DNA of 64,000 nt from Floccifex porci. GTDB lineage: Bacteria > Bacillota_I > Bacilli_A > Erysipelotrichales > Erysipelotrichaceae. The stretch covers positions 62,001-126,000 of the forward strand of contig NZ_VUMM01000001.1 in NCBI RefSeq assembly GCF_009696175.1. The letters run 5' to 3'. The position numbers and the translations under genes are program-made. The notes beneath the pieces were generated by a model. That model was not told where the DNA came from. It saw only the letters and a list, made by a program, of their open reading frames with translations, and searched no databases. Shown in pieces: positions 36,285 through 45,808 of the stretch; position 1 is the stretch's first letter, and the number at the start of each line of letters is the position of its first letter.

Positions 36285-38420
36285 ATGATGAAACAAGTGT
36301 TTCAATTTGATTTCTGTGGTCGGGGGATCACAGTCGAAACTGGTGAAATTGCAAAACAGGCAGATGGAGCGGTCATTATTCGTTATGGAGATACCGTTAC
36401 AATTTCTACAGCCTGTGCATCGAATCAGGCAAAAGAAGGGATTGACTTTTTCCCTTTAACGGTTAGTTTTGAAGAAAAGTTATATTCTGTTGGTAAGATC
36501 CCAGGTGGATTTTTACGTCGTGAAGGAAGACCAAGTGAACACGCAACATTAACAGCGCGTATGATCGACCGTCCAATTCGTCCTTTATTTGCAGAAGGAT
36601 TCAGAAACGAAGTTCAGGTCGTAAATACAGTATTAAGTGTGGATCAGGATTATTCTCCTGAAATGGCTGCTATGTTTGGGGCTTCTCTGGCATTATGTAT
36701 TTCGGATATTCCATTTAATGGACCTATTGCTGGAGTAAAGGTTGCTCGAGTAAATGGAACGCTGATTGCCAATCCGACTGTAAGCCAGCAAGAACAAAGT
36801 GATATTGATTTAACAGTAGCTGGAACAAAATATGCTTTAAACATGGTGGAAGCAGGAGCAAAAGAAGTATCCGAAGAAGATATGCTGGAAGCTTTGATGT
36901 TTGGACATGAGCAGATTAAAAAATTGTGTGAATTCCAGGAAAGTGTCGTTCAGGCATGTGGAAAAGAAAAACGTGAAGTAGAATTATATAGTGTAGATGA
37001 ACAGCTGGATAAAGAAGTTCGTTCTGGATTTGAAAAAGCCATTCGTGAAGCTGTTTCCATTAAAGAAAAACTGGAACGATATGGAAAAATTGATGAATTG
37101 ACAGAACAGGCTGTTGCAATGATCGAAGCGAAAGAATACGACAGTGAAAAAGATAAAAATGAAGCTATCAAACAGACTCGTGAAATCTGCAGAGGAATTG
37201 AAGCGGATGAAGTACGTCGTTTGATCATCGAAGATAAAATTCGTCCGGATGGAAGAAAAATTGATGAAATTCGTCCATTGAATTCTCAAGTGGATCTGTT
37301 ACCTCGAGTACACGGTTCAGCATTGTTTACTCGTGGAGAAACACAGGTATTGTCAACAACAACATTAGGTGCTTTAAATGACAATCAGATTATTGATGAT
37401 TTAACGGTTGTGGAATCTAAACGTTTCATGCATCATTATAATTTCCCTCCATACTGCGTAGGGGAAACAGGACGTATGGGAACACCAGGACGTCGTGAAA
37501 TTGGACATGGTGCTTTAGGAGAAAGAGCATTGGCACAGGTAATCCCATCACTGGAAGAATTCCCTTATACAATTCGTACGGTTGCCGATGTTATGGAATC
37601 CAATGGTTCTTCTTCTCAGGCAAGTATCTGTGCAGGAACTATGTCATTAATGGCTGCCGGAGTTCCGATCAAGGCTCCTGTTGCAGGTATAGCCATGGGA
37701 CTGATCATGAATGATGAAACGGGTCAATACACTGTATTAACCGATATTCAGGGTATGGAAGATCATTTTGGAGATATGGACTTCAAAGTAGCAGGAACTA
37801 CAAATGGTATTACCGCTTTACAGATGGATATTAAAACTACAGGTATTACTCGTGAAATTTTTGAGGAAGCTTTACAGCAGGCCCACAAAGCTCGATTAGA
37901 AATCTTAGACAATATGTTAGCCTGCATTCCTGAACCAAGAAAAACAGTTAGCCAGTACGCTCCTAAAATTGGTATGATGCAGATCAATCCAGATAAGATC
38001 AAAGATGTAATCGGACCTGGTGGTAAGATGATCAATGAAATTATTGCACAATGCGATGATGTTAAAATTGATATTGATGATGATGGAAAAGTTGTAATTT
38101 ATCATATGAATCAGGAAACAATTGATAAAGCAAAAGACATGATCTATGGAATTGTTAGAGAAGCAAAAGTTGGAGATGTTTATGCGGCAAAAGTTGTTCG
38201 TATTGAAAAATTTGGTGCTTTTGTGAACCTGTTTGGAAATACAGATGGGCTTCTTCATGTCTCAAAAATTTCTCATAATCGAGTAGAAAAAGTCGAAGAT
38301 GTATTATCAGTAGGTGATATCATTGATGTAAAAGTTATGGAAATTGACAATAAAGGACGCATTAATGTCAGTGCAAAAGCATTGCTTCCTAAATTAAAGA
38401 AAGAAGATGCAGCTCAATAA
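36285..38420 (+). CDS. pnp: Polyribonucleotide nucleotidyltransferase (PNPase)
   Basis: A 711-residue PNPase, full length: phosphorolytic 3'-5' RNA decay in the degradosome. The two RNase PH-like domains are at about 1-220 and 315-545 ([27 protein letters not shown] in part, and [22 protein letters not shown]), separated by the helical domain. The KH domain ([10 protein letters not shown]) and C-terminal S1 domain ([21 protein letters not shown]) follow. GAGGTG precedes tandem ATG codons; the first is annotated. A terminator follows immediately. Confidence 0.97.
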   Translation: MMKQVFQFDFCGRGITVETGEIAKQADGAVIIRYGDTVTISTACASNQAKEGIDFFPLTVSFEEKLYSVGKIPGGFLRREGRPSEHATLTARMIDRPIRPLFAEGFRNEVQVVNTVLSVDQDYSPEMAAMFGASLALCISDIPFNGPIAGVKVARVNGTLIANPTVSQQEQSDIDLTVAGTKYALNMVEAGAKEVSEEDMLEALMFGHEQIKKLCEFQESVVQACGKEKREVELYSVDEQLDKEVRSGFEKAIREAVSIKEKLERYGKIDELTEQAVAMIEAKEYDSEKDKNEAIKQTREICRGIEADEVRRLIIEDKIRPDGRKIDEIRPLNSQVDLLPRVHGSALFTRGETQVLSTTTLGALNDNQIIDDLTVVESKRFMHHYNFPPYCVGETGRMGTPGRREIGHGALGERALAQVIPSLEEFPYTIRTVADVMESNGSSSQASICAGTMSLMAAGVPIKAPVAGIAMGLIMNDETGQYTVLTDIQGMEDHFGDMDFKVAGTTNGITALQMDIKTTGITREIFEEALQQAHKARLEILDNMLACIPEPRKTVSQYAPKIGMMQINPDKIKDVIGPGGKMINEIIAQCDDVKIDIDDDGKVVIYHMNQETIDKAKDMIYGIVREAKVGDVYAAKVVRIEKFGAFVNLFGNTDGLLHVSKISHNRVEKVEDVLSVGDIIDVKVMEIDNKGRINVSAKALLPKLKKEDAAQ

Positions 38421-38444
38421 GGATATCATTCGATATCCTTTTTT
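38419..38444 (+). terminator. Intrinsic terminator after pnp
   Basis: A 9-bp perfect stem (AAGGATATC at 38419-38427 with 38432-38440), an ATTC loop and a T6 tail. Confidence 0.9.
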
Positions 38445-38503
38445 GTAATCATTCTACCCTATTGAATAAAATAATGATAAAATAGTACAAAGGAGTGTGT
38501 TTT

Positions 38504-39889
38504 ATGGACTTTTTAAAATATGCAAAAGAAAAACAAGAAGATTTTTTAACTGATTTGAATAAATTAGTAGAAATTGAATCGGTTCGAGACCTTTCAACAA
38601 AAAAAGAAAAGGCTCCATTTGGAGATAACTGTCGTAAAGTTTTGGACGTCATGCTGGATATGGCCAGGGCGGATGGTTTTTCTACAAAAGATATAGATGG
38701 ATATGCAGGAGTCATTGAATATGGGGATAATGAAGAAACATTTGGTGTATTAGGACATCTGGATGTTGTTCCATTAGGAGAAGGCTGGAGCAAAGAACCA
38801 CTAAAAGTGACATATAATGATGGGTATGTATTCGGTCGTGGAGTTATGGATGATAAAGGTCCTGCTTTAGCTGGATATTATGCATTAAAACTTATTAAAG
38901 AATTAAATATACCATTAAAGAAAAAAGTGATGCTGATCATGGGATGTGATGAAGAATCAGGAATGGAATGTATGAAATATTATTGTAAACATGCACAAAT
39001 TCCTGATATGGGCTTTGTACCGGATGCCAATTTCCCTTGTATTTATGGAGAAAAAGGGGGATTACATATCGAATTATCTTCTCATGATAAAACGGTTCTG
39101 AAAAAAATGGATGCAGGACAGGCACCTAATATTGTCATTGGAAAAGCGGATGCATATGTTGAATCTATGAGCGAACAGCAGGAAGCTTTATTCAGATTCT
39201 ATTGCCAATCAAATCAGATTCAGGGAAGCGTTGAAAGAAATGAATGGGTAAAAATTCATATTGATGGACAGTCTTCTCATGCAGCCTGGCCTTATAAAGG
39301 AAACAATGCGGCTTTACATATACTGAATTTTATTGGTACTGCCTATAATGATTCTCTTTGTAAAGACTATTATTCTTTATTAAAAGACTGGATGGGTCAA
39401 CCTGTTGGAATTGATATGGAAGGAGCCTATATGTCCTTTTTAACAATGAGTACAGGTTTTGTGAATTTTGATGAAAAAGGAAGTCGTGTATTAATTGATA
39501 TTCGTTATCCAAATGATACAAATGGAGATGAAATCACAAAGAAATTTGAAAAAGCTGTTTCTTTGAAAACATCAAATATCAAAGTCACAAATAAATCGGA
39601 TTCTAAACCATTGTTTGTGGATCCAAATTCTAAGCTGGTTACCGATTTAATGGATGTTTATCGCAAATATACAAACGATACATTCCATGGTCCAATGACC
39701 ATTGGTGGAGGAACTTATGCCCGTCATTTTGAAAATTTCGTATCCTATGGTCCTGAAAAACCATGGGAAGAAATTGAAACAGCTCAAATTGTAGGAGGAT
39801 GTCACCAGGCGGATGAAGGAATGAAATTATCTTCCCTGATTGAAGCCATTGCGATTTATGCAGATGCAATTGTGACATTGTGCAGCTGA
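38504..39889 (+). CDS. pepV: Dipeptidase PepV (M20 metallopeptidase)
   Basis: A 461-residue M20A dipeptidase of the PepV type that hydrolyses dipeptides in the cytoplasm. Di-zinc ligands are visible in GHLDVVPLGEGW (about 84-95) and FGRGVMDDKGPALAGYYALK, the catalytic Glu is in CDEESGMECM, and a late metal His is in GGTYARHFEN. The start is ATG 38504, 8 bases after AAGGAG; the in-frame GTG at 38495 is inside the spacing and rejected. Codons match the core genome. Confidence 0.92.
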   Translation: MDFLKYAKEKQEDFLTDLNKLVEIESVRDLSTKKEKAPFGDNCRKVLDVMLDMARADGFSTKDIDGYAGVIEYGDNEETFGVLGHLDVVPLGEGWSKEPLKVTYNDGYVFGRGVMDDKGPALAGYYALKLIKELNIPLKKKVMLIMGCDEESGMECMKYYCKHAQIPDMGFVPDANFPCIYGEKGGLHIELSSHDKTVLKKMDAGQAPNIVIGKADAYVESMSEQQEALFRFYCQSNQIQGSVERNEWVKIHIDGQSSHAAWPYKGNNAALHILNFIGTAYNDSLCKDYYSLLKDWMGQPVGIDMEGAYMSFLTMSTGFVNFDEKGSRVLIDIRYPNDTNGDEITKKFEKAVSLKTSNIKVTNKSDSKPLFVDPNSKLVTDLMDVYRKYTNDTFHGPMTIGGGTYARHFENFVSYGPEKPWEEIETAQIVGGCHQADEGMKLSSLIEAIAIYADAIVTLCS

Positions 39890-39890
39890 T

Positions 39891-40526
39891 ATGAGAATGA
39901 GAAAAGTAAAATGGGCTGTGGATTATTTAACACAGAGCCCTCATCTTGTTTTAGAACCACAGACATTAAAAGGAAAATGGAAAGACTATTTAAAAGTAGA
40001 TTCTTTGCATGTTGAAATTGGTTGTGGAAAAGGGAATTATTCATTAGAAATGTCCAATATGTATCCAGATCAGGGTTATGTGGCAATTGAAAAAAATGAA
40101 AGTGCTGCTGGAATGGCTGTTAAGAAATTTGATGAAAATGAAGGCAATGGACATCTGGCTCTGATTCAGAAAGATGCCAGTGATATTTTATCCTGGTTTG
40201 AAATAGGAGAAGTGGATGTCATTCATCTAAACTTTTCCGATCCATGGCCTAAAAAAAGATACGCAAAGCGTAGATTGTCCTCTAAATCTTTTCTGGATCA
40301 GTATAAAACCATATTAAATAAATCAGGACAGATTCAAATGAAAACAGACAATGCTTCTTTATTTGAATATTCAGTTCTTGAATTTGAAAATAATGGATTT
40401 AAAATGATAGAATTCAGTGTAGATTATCGAAGGGAAACACATAATGAAGATGTTTTAACCGAATATGAAGAAAAATTTGTAAAGAAAAATCAGCCGATTT
40501 ATCGATGTGTATGGGAAAAAATATGA
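39891..40526 (+). CDS. trmB: tRNA (guanine-N7-)-methyltransferase
   Basis: A 211-residue TrmB that makes m7G46 in tRNA. The SAM-binding motif VEIGCGKGNYSLEM is at about residues 43-56, NFSDPWPKKRYAKRRLS at about 117-133 is the family hallmark, and the C-terminus contains RRETHNEDVLTEYEEKF. It begins one base after the pepV stop and overlaps the thioredoxin-like gene by four bases, so it is within an operon. Confidence 0.95.
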   Translation: MRMRKVKWAVDYLTQSPHLVLEPQTLKGKWKDYLKVDSLHVEIGCGKGNYSLEMSNMYPDQGYVAIEKNESAAGMAVKKFDENEGNGHLALIQKDASDILSWFEIGEVDVIHLNFSDPWPKKRYAKRRLSSKSFLDQYKTILNKSGQIQMKTDNASLFEYSVLEFENNGFKMIEFSVDYRRETHNEDVLTEYEEKFVKKNQPIYRCVWEKI

Positions 40527-40849
40527 AAACGATACATACTGTAAAAGAATTTAATGAAATATGTCAGAACAATGGAATTCAGGTATTTTTATTCACCACA
40601 AAATGGTGTGGAGACTGTATATATATAAAACCATTTTTACCTTCCATTGAAAAACAATTTGATCAAATGAATTTTTATGAATTGGATCGTGATGAATGTA
40701 TGGAATTGGCTCAAAAAATGGGCATTATGGGGATTCCGAGTTTTGTCTGCTATAAAGATGGAAAAGAAATATCACGATTTGTTTCAAGTTTACGTAAAAC
40801 CAAAGAAGAAATTGTTGCTTATCTGAAGGATACGTTAAGGGAGGCTTAG
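40523..40849 (+). CDS. Thioredoxin-family protein
   Basis: A 108-residue thioredoxin fold protein without signal peptide. The active site is TKWCGDCIYIKPFLP, with CGDC instead of the classic CGPC; the cis-Pro is in MGIMGIPSFVCYKDG. ATG 40523 overlaps the trmB stop (ATGA). In Bacillus a thioredoxin-like gene (ytxJ) also lies in the murC-ytxG-ccpA neighbourhood, so the position is conserved. It is probably a cytoplasmic thiol oxidoreductase; the partner is unknown. Confidence 0.85.
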   Translation: MKTIHTVKEFNEICQNNGIQVFLFTTKWCGDCIYIKPFLPSIEKQFDQMNFYELDRDECMELAQKMGIMGIPSFVCYKDGKEISRFVSSLRKTKEEIVAYLKDTLREA

Positions 40850-40852
40850 AAT

Positions 40853-41476
40853 ATGTCAAAAGTAAAAGATTTAATGCATGCGATTTTAAATGAAGGCATC
40901 GAAGACGAAGAAGAAATAGTAGAAGAAGAAAAAGAAGAGCTGCAGGAAAACAAAGTGGATCAACAGCCAACTTTTGTTGAACCTAAAATAAAACCTGTGG
41001 AAGACAATACGATGATTGCTGATTTCTTACTGGATAAAAAAGAAGAGAAACCTGTAAAGAAAGCCAGTATTTTTGATGGAATGGATGTTGATGAAATTTC
41101 TTCACAAATGCCTGGAAAGAAGACAAAAAAGAAAGAATATCATTACGATCGTTCAAAATTAAAACAGCGTAAAACACAGGAAGATTATGATTATTCCCCT
41201 GTTATTTCTCCAATTTTTGGAAATACCAAAGAGGAAGCAAAGCGTTTTGATAAAGTTCACAATGCGATTGAGCTGCAGAAACCAGCCGATGATTTTTCTT
41301 TCACAAAAGTAATTTCACCAATGTATGGAAATGACATTCCTTCTCCAAAACCAGTGGAACAGATTCCAGTTAAAAAACCAAATACAAAAAAAAACAATGA
41401 GTATACATTAAAAGAAATGTTATCCACACCTGAAAAGAAAGATACGAAACAAAATTCATTGTTTGAACAGGAATAG
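40853..41476 (+). CDS. Disordered acidic/basic protein with repeated VISP-x-(F/Y)-GN motif
   Basis: A 207-residue protein with no recognised domain. An acidic N-terminal stretch (GIEDEEEIVEEEKEEL) is followed by a Lys-rich middle, with low complexity throughout and no membrane segment. The octapeptides VISPIFGN (residues 117-124) and VISPMYGN (153-160) are near-identical, each preceded by an aromatic residue, which suggests a short linear binding motif used twice. A motif ending in LKEMLS lies near the C-terminus. It sits between the thioredoxin gene and murC in a tight operon, so a cell-envelope or division link is possible. Function unknown. Confidence 0.75.
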   Translation: MSKVKDLMHAILNEGIEDEEEIVEEEKEELQENKVDQQPTFVEPKIKPVEDNTMIADFLLDKKEEKPVKKASIFDGMDVDEISSQMPGKKTKKKEYHYDRSKLKQRKTQEDYDYSPVISPIFGNTKEEAKRFDKVHNAIELQKPADDFSFTKVISPMYGNDIPSPKPVEQIPVKKPNTKKNNEYTLKEMLSTPEKKDTKQNSLFEQE

Positions 41477-41488
41477 GAAGTGATCAAC

Positions 41489-42802
41489 GTGGCGTATCAT
41501 TTTATTGGTATCAAAGGAACAGGAATGGCAGCTCTAGCCTGTATACTTCATGATCAGCATAAAGAAGTTACAGGGTCGGATATTGAAAAATATATATTTA
41601 CTCAGGAAGGTCTGGAAGAAAGAAATATTCCTTTTACTTCATTTGACGAAAAAAACATTCATGACGGTGATACAGTAATTATTGGTTTAGCGTTTGATCA
41701 AAGCAATGTTGAAGTACAGGCTGCTTTTAATAATCCAAATGTAAAATGTTATTACTATAATGAATATCTTGGAGTTCTGCTTGAAGACTATACATCGGTA
41801 TGTGTAGCAGGATGTCATGGAAAAAGTACGACAACTGGTTTACTGTCCAGTGTTCTTCAAAAACATGAAGAAACGGCATTTCTGATTGGCGATGGACATG
41901 GGTTCATGCCAGAAGATGCGAAAAATTTTGTTTTGGAATCCTGTGAATTTCAAAGACATTTTTTAGCTTATCATCCGGATTATGCCATCATTACCAATAT
42001 TGAACTGGATCATATTGATTATTATAAAGATATTAATGATTATGTCAGTGCTTATCAGTCTTTTGTAGATCAGGTTAAGAAAAAAGTTGTTGTTTATGGA
42101 GACGATCCATATTTGCCACACTTACATTATAAAGTCCCTTATGTGACATATGGATATAAAGAAGGAAACGATTATATTGCGAAAAATATCAGACAGGGAC
42201 AGTTCGGTATGATATTTGACTGTTATCACAAAGATGAATTTTTATGTCACATCGAATTAAATGAAGTAGGCGATCCATTCTTACAGGATGCATTGGGTAC
42301 GTTTGCTCTAGCTTATGAAATGGGTTGTGATGTGGATGAAATTCTGGAAGGATTACAGGAATATAAAGGAATCGCAAGACGATTTGTGATTGAAGAAGTA
42401 AAGGACAGTGTATTAATAGATGATTATGCACACCATCCAACTGCTATTCGATACATGATTGATTCCGCTAGAAAAAAATATCCAGATAAAAAAGTAGTAG
42501 CTCTGTATAAACCCGATCGTTATTCAAGACTGCAATATTTTTTAGATGATTTTGCGAAAAGCTTAAATACAGCCGATCAGGTTATATTATGTGATTTTCC
42601 GAAGAATGCGAAAAGAGAAGATGAAACCATCACGGTTACGATACAGGATCTGCTGCAACGATGTCCAAATGGTAAATTACTGGATGTGGATGAACCTTCA
42701 GCTGAAATCCTAAAGACTATGTGTCCAGCGGTATTTGTTTTTATGTCCAGTAAGGATATTTACTTATTAAAAGATATGTTAAAAGAAAAGATAGAAAAAT
42801 AA
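41489..42802 (+). CDS. murC: UDP-N-acetylmuramate--L-alanine ligase
   Basis: A Mur ligase of about 437 residues that adds L-Ala to UDP-MurNAc, the first peptide step of peptidoglycan precursors. The N-terminal nucleotide-binding HFIGIKGTGMAALA is MurC-type, the ATP P-loop is CVAGCHGKSTTTGLLSS and the Mur signature is NIELDHIDYY, with LIDDYAHHPTAIRYM further on. GTG 41489 is chosen because AGGAAG is 8 bases ahead and the protein then starts with the first beta-strand; GTG 41480 would overlap that site. A terminator follows. Confidence 0.93.
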   Translation: MAYHFIGIKGTGMAALACILHDQHKEVTGSDIEKYIFTQEGLEERNIPFTSFDEKNIHDGDTVIIGLAFDQSNVEVQAAFNNPNVKCYYYNEYLGVLLEDYTSVCVAGCHGKSTTTGLLSSVLQKHEETAFLIGDGHGFMPEDAKNFVLESCEFQRHFLAYHPDYAIITNIELDHIDYYKDINDYVSAYQSFVDQVKKKVVVYGDDPYLPHLHYKVPYVTYGYKEGNDYIAKNIRQGQFGMIFDCYHKDEFLCHIELNEVGDPFLQDALGTFALAYEMGCDVDEILEGLQEYKGIARRFVIEEVKDSVLIDDYAHHPTAIRYMIDSARKKYPDKKVVALYKPDRYSRLQYFLDDFAKSLNTADQVILCDFPKNAKREDETITVTIQDLLQRCPNGKLLDVDEPSAEILKTMCPAVFVFMSSKDIYLLKDMLKEKIEK

Positions 42803-42815
42803 TCTATCTTTTTTC
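42786..42815 (+). terminator. Intrinsic terminator after murC
   Basis: A 9-bp stem (42786-42794 with 42804-42812) ending in a T tract overlaps the last murC codons. Confidence 0.75.
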
Positions 42816-42888
42816 ATTTCTGAAAATTTTTTCAAAATAAATAGGTAAAAACAATAGAAAGTGTTATAATCTAATTGAGGTGAAAATT

Positions 42889-43287
42889 ATGACGATGGAA
42901 CAATTATTATATATGGTCTCTTTCATTGCCAAATGTCTTCTCCCTGTATTAGGTGTTGTATTACTCGTATATATTATTTTATTTGTAAAAGAACTTATTA
43001 TCACTTTAAAAGAAGTAACAAAAACATTGTCCACTGTTGATGAACAAGTGAAAAAACTGGATGCACCTTTAAAAACAGCAGAAGATCTTTCTCATACCGT
43101 TGACCAGTTGCACGAAGGAGCAAAACAGACATGTAAAAAAGTAGTCGATAATACAAAAGAAAGTGTTTCAAATATTAGATCATTTGTCAATGAAAATAAA
43201 GGATCTTGGAAAGAAGCAATTCATTTAAAAATGGAAGGATTAAAAAATAGAGTCAAAGAGGATCCAAGCAATGAGTCTGAATCTTGA
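42889..43287 (+). CDS. DUF948-like membrane protein (YtxG type)
   Basis: A 132-residue protein with one N-terminal membrane segment (IAKCLLPVLGVVLLVYIILFV, about 12-32) and a long amphipathic coiled-coil (LKEVTKTLSTVDEQVKKLD onwards) toward the cytoplasm. This is the DUF948/YtxG layout, a general-stress family next to murC in Bacillus. The start is ATG 42889 after GAGGTG, with TATAAT at about 42864. It overlaps the following small gene by 17 bases. Confidence 0.8.
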   Translation: MTMEQLLYMVSFIAKCLLPVLGVVLLVYIILFVKELIITLKEVTKTLSTVDEQVKKLDAPLKTAEDLSHTVDQLHEGAKQTCKKVVDNTKESVSNIRSFVNENKGSWKEAIHLKMEGLKNRVKEDPSNESES

Positions 43288-43612
43288 TGAAGTAGTCTGT
43301 CAGCTTCAAAAAGAAGCGCTGGAAGATCTGAATTCTCTATATGAAAAAGACAATTTAAAAAATATTAAAGTCATTAAAGAATCAAAACGTAAATTATATT
43401 CCATTTTTGAAGAAATGAATCGAAGCATTCATCAGTTAAACGAAGACCAGACAAAACTTATGGTAATTAAATCTAAACAGGAGCTGATTCGAATCCTGTA
43501 TGAAACAAAAGAAAAAACAATGTTGTTGTCTGAAAATGACGCATTTGATAATCATAAAGAATTTTTATCCAATACATCGCGATATATTCAGTATGGCTAT
43601 ATAACAAAATAG
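43271..43612 (+). CDS. Small helical protein of unknown function
   Basis: An unrecognised 113-residue protein with strongly helical, charged sequence (LDEVVCQLQKEALEDLNSLYEK) and no signal or membrane segment. It overlaps the DUF948 gene by 17 bases and ends 24 bases before the ccpA-like gene. That is the slot filled by other small genes (ytxH, ytxJ) in related Firmicutes, so co-expression with the DUF948 protein is likely. No function is proposed. Confidence 0.7.
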   Translation: MSLNLDEVVCQLQKEALEDLNSLYEKDNLKNIKVIKESKRKLYSIFEEMNRSIHQLNEDQTKLMVIKSKQELIRILYETKEKTMLLSENDAFDNHKEFLSNTSRYIQYGYITK

Positions 43613-43636
43613 AATTTAAGAAAAGGAGGAAGAAAA

Positions 43637-44641
43637 ATGAAACGTATTACAATATATGATGTCGCAAAAGAAGCCGATGTATCTTTAGCAACTGTAAGTC
43701 GTGTAATCAATGACAGCAATGTTGTTCGCGAAGACACACGCATCCGTGTACAGCAGGCAATAGAAAAACTAGGATATAAACCCAATGCGATTGCTCAAGG
43801 TTTAGCTTTATCCAAGACAACAACAATTTCCATTGTTATGTCAGAAAGACTGATTTCTTACAATGCGAAAATATTAAATGGATTGATGAATATCGCAAGT
43901 ACATATCACTATAATATAATGTTTCATGTAATCTCTAAAGGAATTAATGAGATGAGTGATATTGTAGAATCCATTATAAAAAGTCATGTAGATGGTGTAA
44001 TCTTATTTAATGATGATTTTACACAGGATGAAATGGAAGCTTTACTGGTTTACCAAATTCCAATTGTTATTGTTGGAAGTAAAATTCATAAAACAGATTT
44101 GCCAAATGTAGCCAATGTTTATGTGGATTTTGAAAAATTGGCTTATGATCTGGTCAATTCCTATTTTGATAAAGGAATTACTGATATTTCTTTAGTTGAA
44201 GATAAGTTAAATATGTATATGATGAATCGTTTGAAACAGGGATTTGAAAAAGCTTATCGTGACAAAGGTATGGAATTTACAAACTATATTTCTTTTGATG
44301 ATTCTTATAAAAATTCGTATATCTATTTATCAAAATTCTTTAAAAAGAATAAACCAAGTCAATTGATTGTCTCTTTTAGAGACTCTCAGGCAGTTGCTGT
44401 AATGAATTCATTAAAAGAAGCAGGATATTCTATACCAGAAGATTCAGAATTGATCTGCATTCTGAATAATAAATATTTGACTATGGTAAGACCAAATATT
44501 TCTGCATATTCTTTACCAGAATATGATATGGGTACTATTGCGATGCGTTTGCTGCAGAAAATGTTAATGGAACAGAACAGTGGAAAACCTAGATTTATTG
44601 AACAGAGTTTTTCCTTTATTCCAAGACAAACAACAAAGTGA
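43637..44641 (+). CDS. ccpA: LacI-family regulator, CcpA-like
   Basis: A 334-residue LacI/GalR regulator. The N-terminal HTH and hinge helix read TIYDVAKEADVSLATVSRVIN and KLGYKPNAIAQGLA (about 5-60), and a periplasmic-binding-protein-like core follows (GVILFNDDFTQDEM, SAYSLPEYDMGTIAMRL). Position downstream of murC-ytxG matches ccpA in Bacillus, and the DNA-binding helix is CcpA-like. CcpA with Ser-phosphorylated HPr controls carbon catabolite genes through cre sites; both HPr and a cre-like site occur at 3.3-3.6 kb. A divergent core leaves another LacI-type effector possible. Confidence 0.82.
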   Translation: MKRITIYDVAKEADVSLATVSRVINDSNVVREDTRIRVQQAIEKLGYKPNAIAQGLALSKTTTISIVMSERLISYNAKILNGLMNIASTYHYNIMFHVISKGINEMSDIVESIIKSHVDGVILFNDDFTQDEMEALLVYQIPIVIVGSKIHKTDLPNVANVYVDFEKLAYDLVNSYFDKGITDISLVEDKLNMYMMNRLKQGFEKAYRDKGMEFTNYISFDDSYKNSYIYLSKFFKKNKPSQLIVSFRDSQAVAVMNSLKEAGYSIPEDSELICILNNKYLTMVRPNISAYSLPEYDMGTIAMRLLQKMLMEQNSGKPRFIEQSFSFIPRQTTK

Positions 44642-44663
44642 CATTAGAGTCACTTTTTTTATT
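44635..44663 (+). terminator. Intrinsic terminator after ccpA
   Basis: An 8-bp perfect stem (AAAGTGAC at 44635-44642 with 44649-44656), a 6-base loop and a T-rich tail. It marks the last core-genome feature before the accessory island. Confidence 0.9.
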
Positions 44664-44999
44664 TCACTAAAGTTATAATAGCGTAAAGAGTATTCAATTA
44701 ATCTTTGATTAATAAAAGTATTGTGAAATATACAATTATAATGATTATGAGAAAATTAAAAAAATAGGTATTTAAATATGTAGTAATGCTGAGTTCAAAT
44801 TTCTTTTCTATAATTATAAATTTATTATATTTTAGGTAATGAATATTTTTTGTGAAATCTTAATGTGTTTTAAATAGATATAAAAAGCTATTCATTAAAA
44901 TTTACAAATAAAAAAAGTACTTCACACAACCGATATGTCAAAATATGTTTATAGATTATTATATGAATTGACTATAATAAAAATTAAGGAATTAATCAT
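44664..44999. other. AT-rich intergenic stretch at the left island edge
   Basis: Very AT-rich, with no frame longer than a few dozen codons and no domain-like translation. I see scattered TATAAT-like boxes but no clear gene, RNA or long repeat. It is probably decayed sequence at the insertion boundary. Confidence 0.5.
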
Positions 45000-45098
45000 A
45001 TGCATTCTTCTTTGTCTTCTATGACGATAACAATAATTGTTTGTTCAATTTTAATTGTCTTAAATCAAATTATTTTAATCCAAAAGTTTAAATTTTAG
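45000..45098 (+). CDS. Possible 32-residue single-pass membrane peptide
   Basis: A short frame from ATG 45000 encodes a 32-residue peptide, almost entirely one hydrophobic segment (MTITIIVCSILIVLNQIILI) with a basic tail (QKFKF). AAGGA lies about 10 bases ahead and TATAAT at 44973-44978. The layout resembles type I toxin or other small membrane peptides, but an antisense RNA was not identified and the frame could be fortuitous. Confidence 0.3.
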   Translation: MHSSLSSMTITIIVCSILIVLNQIILIQKFKF

Positions 45099-45293
45099 AG
45101 TGGATATGCCTGTTGTATTAATGGCAGTAAATATTTGCGAGTATTATTTCTGTTTGAATATACATTTACTTTTACAATCTATGCAGGAAAGTTATTAAAT
45201 CCAGTATACGATTTTTTCAAAAGAATGATATGTTTCTCCCGTATATATTTTTTGAATATCTATTTGGGTTATTTTTGTAATTATCTTTATTAA

Positions 45294-45422
45294 GTTTGTA
45301 ATGATGTTAGAATAATAACTAAAATTCCTGATGATAAGATGTATGTTGAAGTTCTGTATGATTCTAGATGGGATGATGATTCAAACTTATATTCATTGGG
45401 AACTAGGACTACAGCGTATTAG
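45294..45422 (+). pseudogene. Fragment of an unidentified coding sequence
   Basis: About 42 open codons without a start give a protein-like stretch (KMYVEVLYDSRWDDDSNLYS) ending at TAG 45420-45422. It is not recognised. The surrounding 45.1-45.3 kb also yields short frames interrupted by stops, consistent with decayed genes. Confidence 0.25.
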
Positions 45423-45514
45423 TACATAAATATAAATAATATTGTTTTAAAAAGGAGTCCTAGTGGACATTACGAAAGCAGTGCTTATTACACAAAAATT
45501 AATGCAGGCGGAGG

Positions 45515-45786
45515 TGCGGACTAATTCTTGGACCGGCGATGACAAAGAAAGGCTGTTCATCAGATAATTCGGCATGTGAAGGATTCTTCGGCAGAATGAA
45601 AAATGAAATGTTTTATGGTAGAAATTTTGCCGGAGTAACAATTGAAGCATTCATTCAGATTATCAACGATTACATCATATGGTATAATACGAAAAGATTA
45701 AAAGCATCGTTGGGTTTTATGAGTCCCATGGAGTACAGAAAAAGTCTGGGATTAGCTTGAAAAAACGGTCCAAGAATTAGTCCGCA
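45515..45786 (+). mobile_element. Internally deleted IS3-family element
   Basis: A 272-base element bounded by perfect 21-bp inverted repeats (45515-45535 and 45766-45786) with TG...CA ends as in the IS3 family. Inside is only the 3' end of the transposase gene; orfA and most of orfB are missing, as if the left end had been joined directly to the right part. No target-site duplication was found: the 3 bases beyond each end differ. It could be mobilised only in trans. Confidence 0.75.
45539..45760 (+). pseudogene. IS3-family transposase orfB, C-terminal remnant
   Basis: A 73-residue fragment with the end of the DDE domain: KGCSSDNSACEGFFGRMKNE contains the final catalytic Glu region, followed by INDYIIWYNTKRLKASLGFM and SPMEYRKSLGL, all classic for IS3/IS150 orfB. 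The first two catalytic Asp residues are absent, so it cannot be active. Confidence 0.85.
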
Positions 45787-45808
45787 CTCCCTCTCATAAA
45801 AGAAATGC

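Noticed and set aside
36650-38258. Several minus-strand frames of 64-113 codons inside pnp
   Set aside because: Low-complexity shadows of a well-supported housekeeping gene.
38449-38793. Minus-strand frame of 114 codons over the start of pepV
   Set aside because: It overlaps the pnp terminator and the clearly coding pepV N-terminus; no ribosome binding site or domain.
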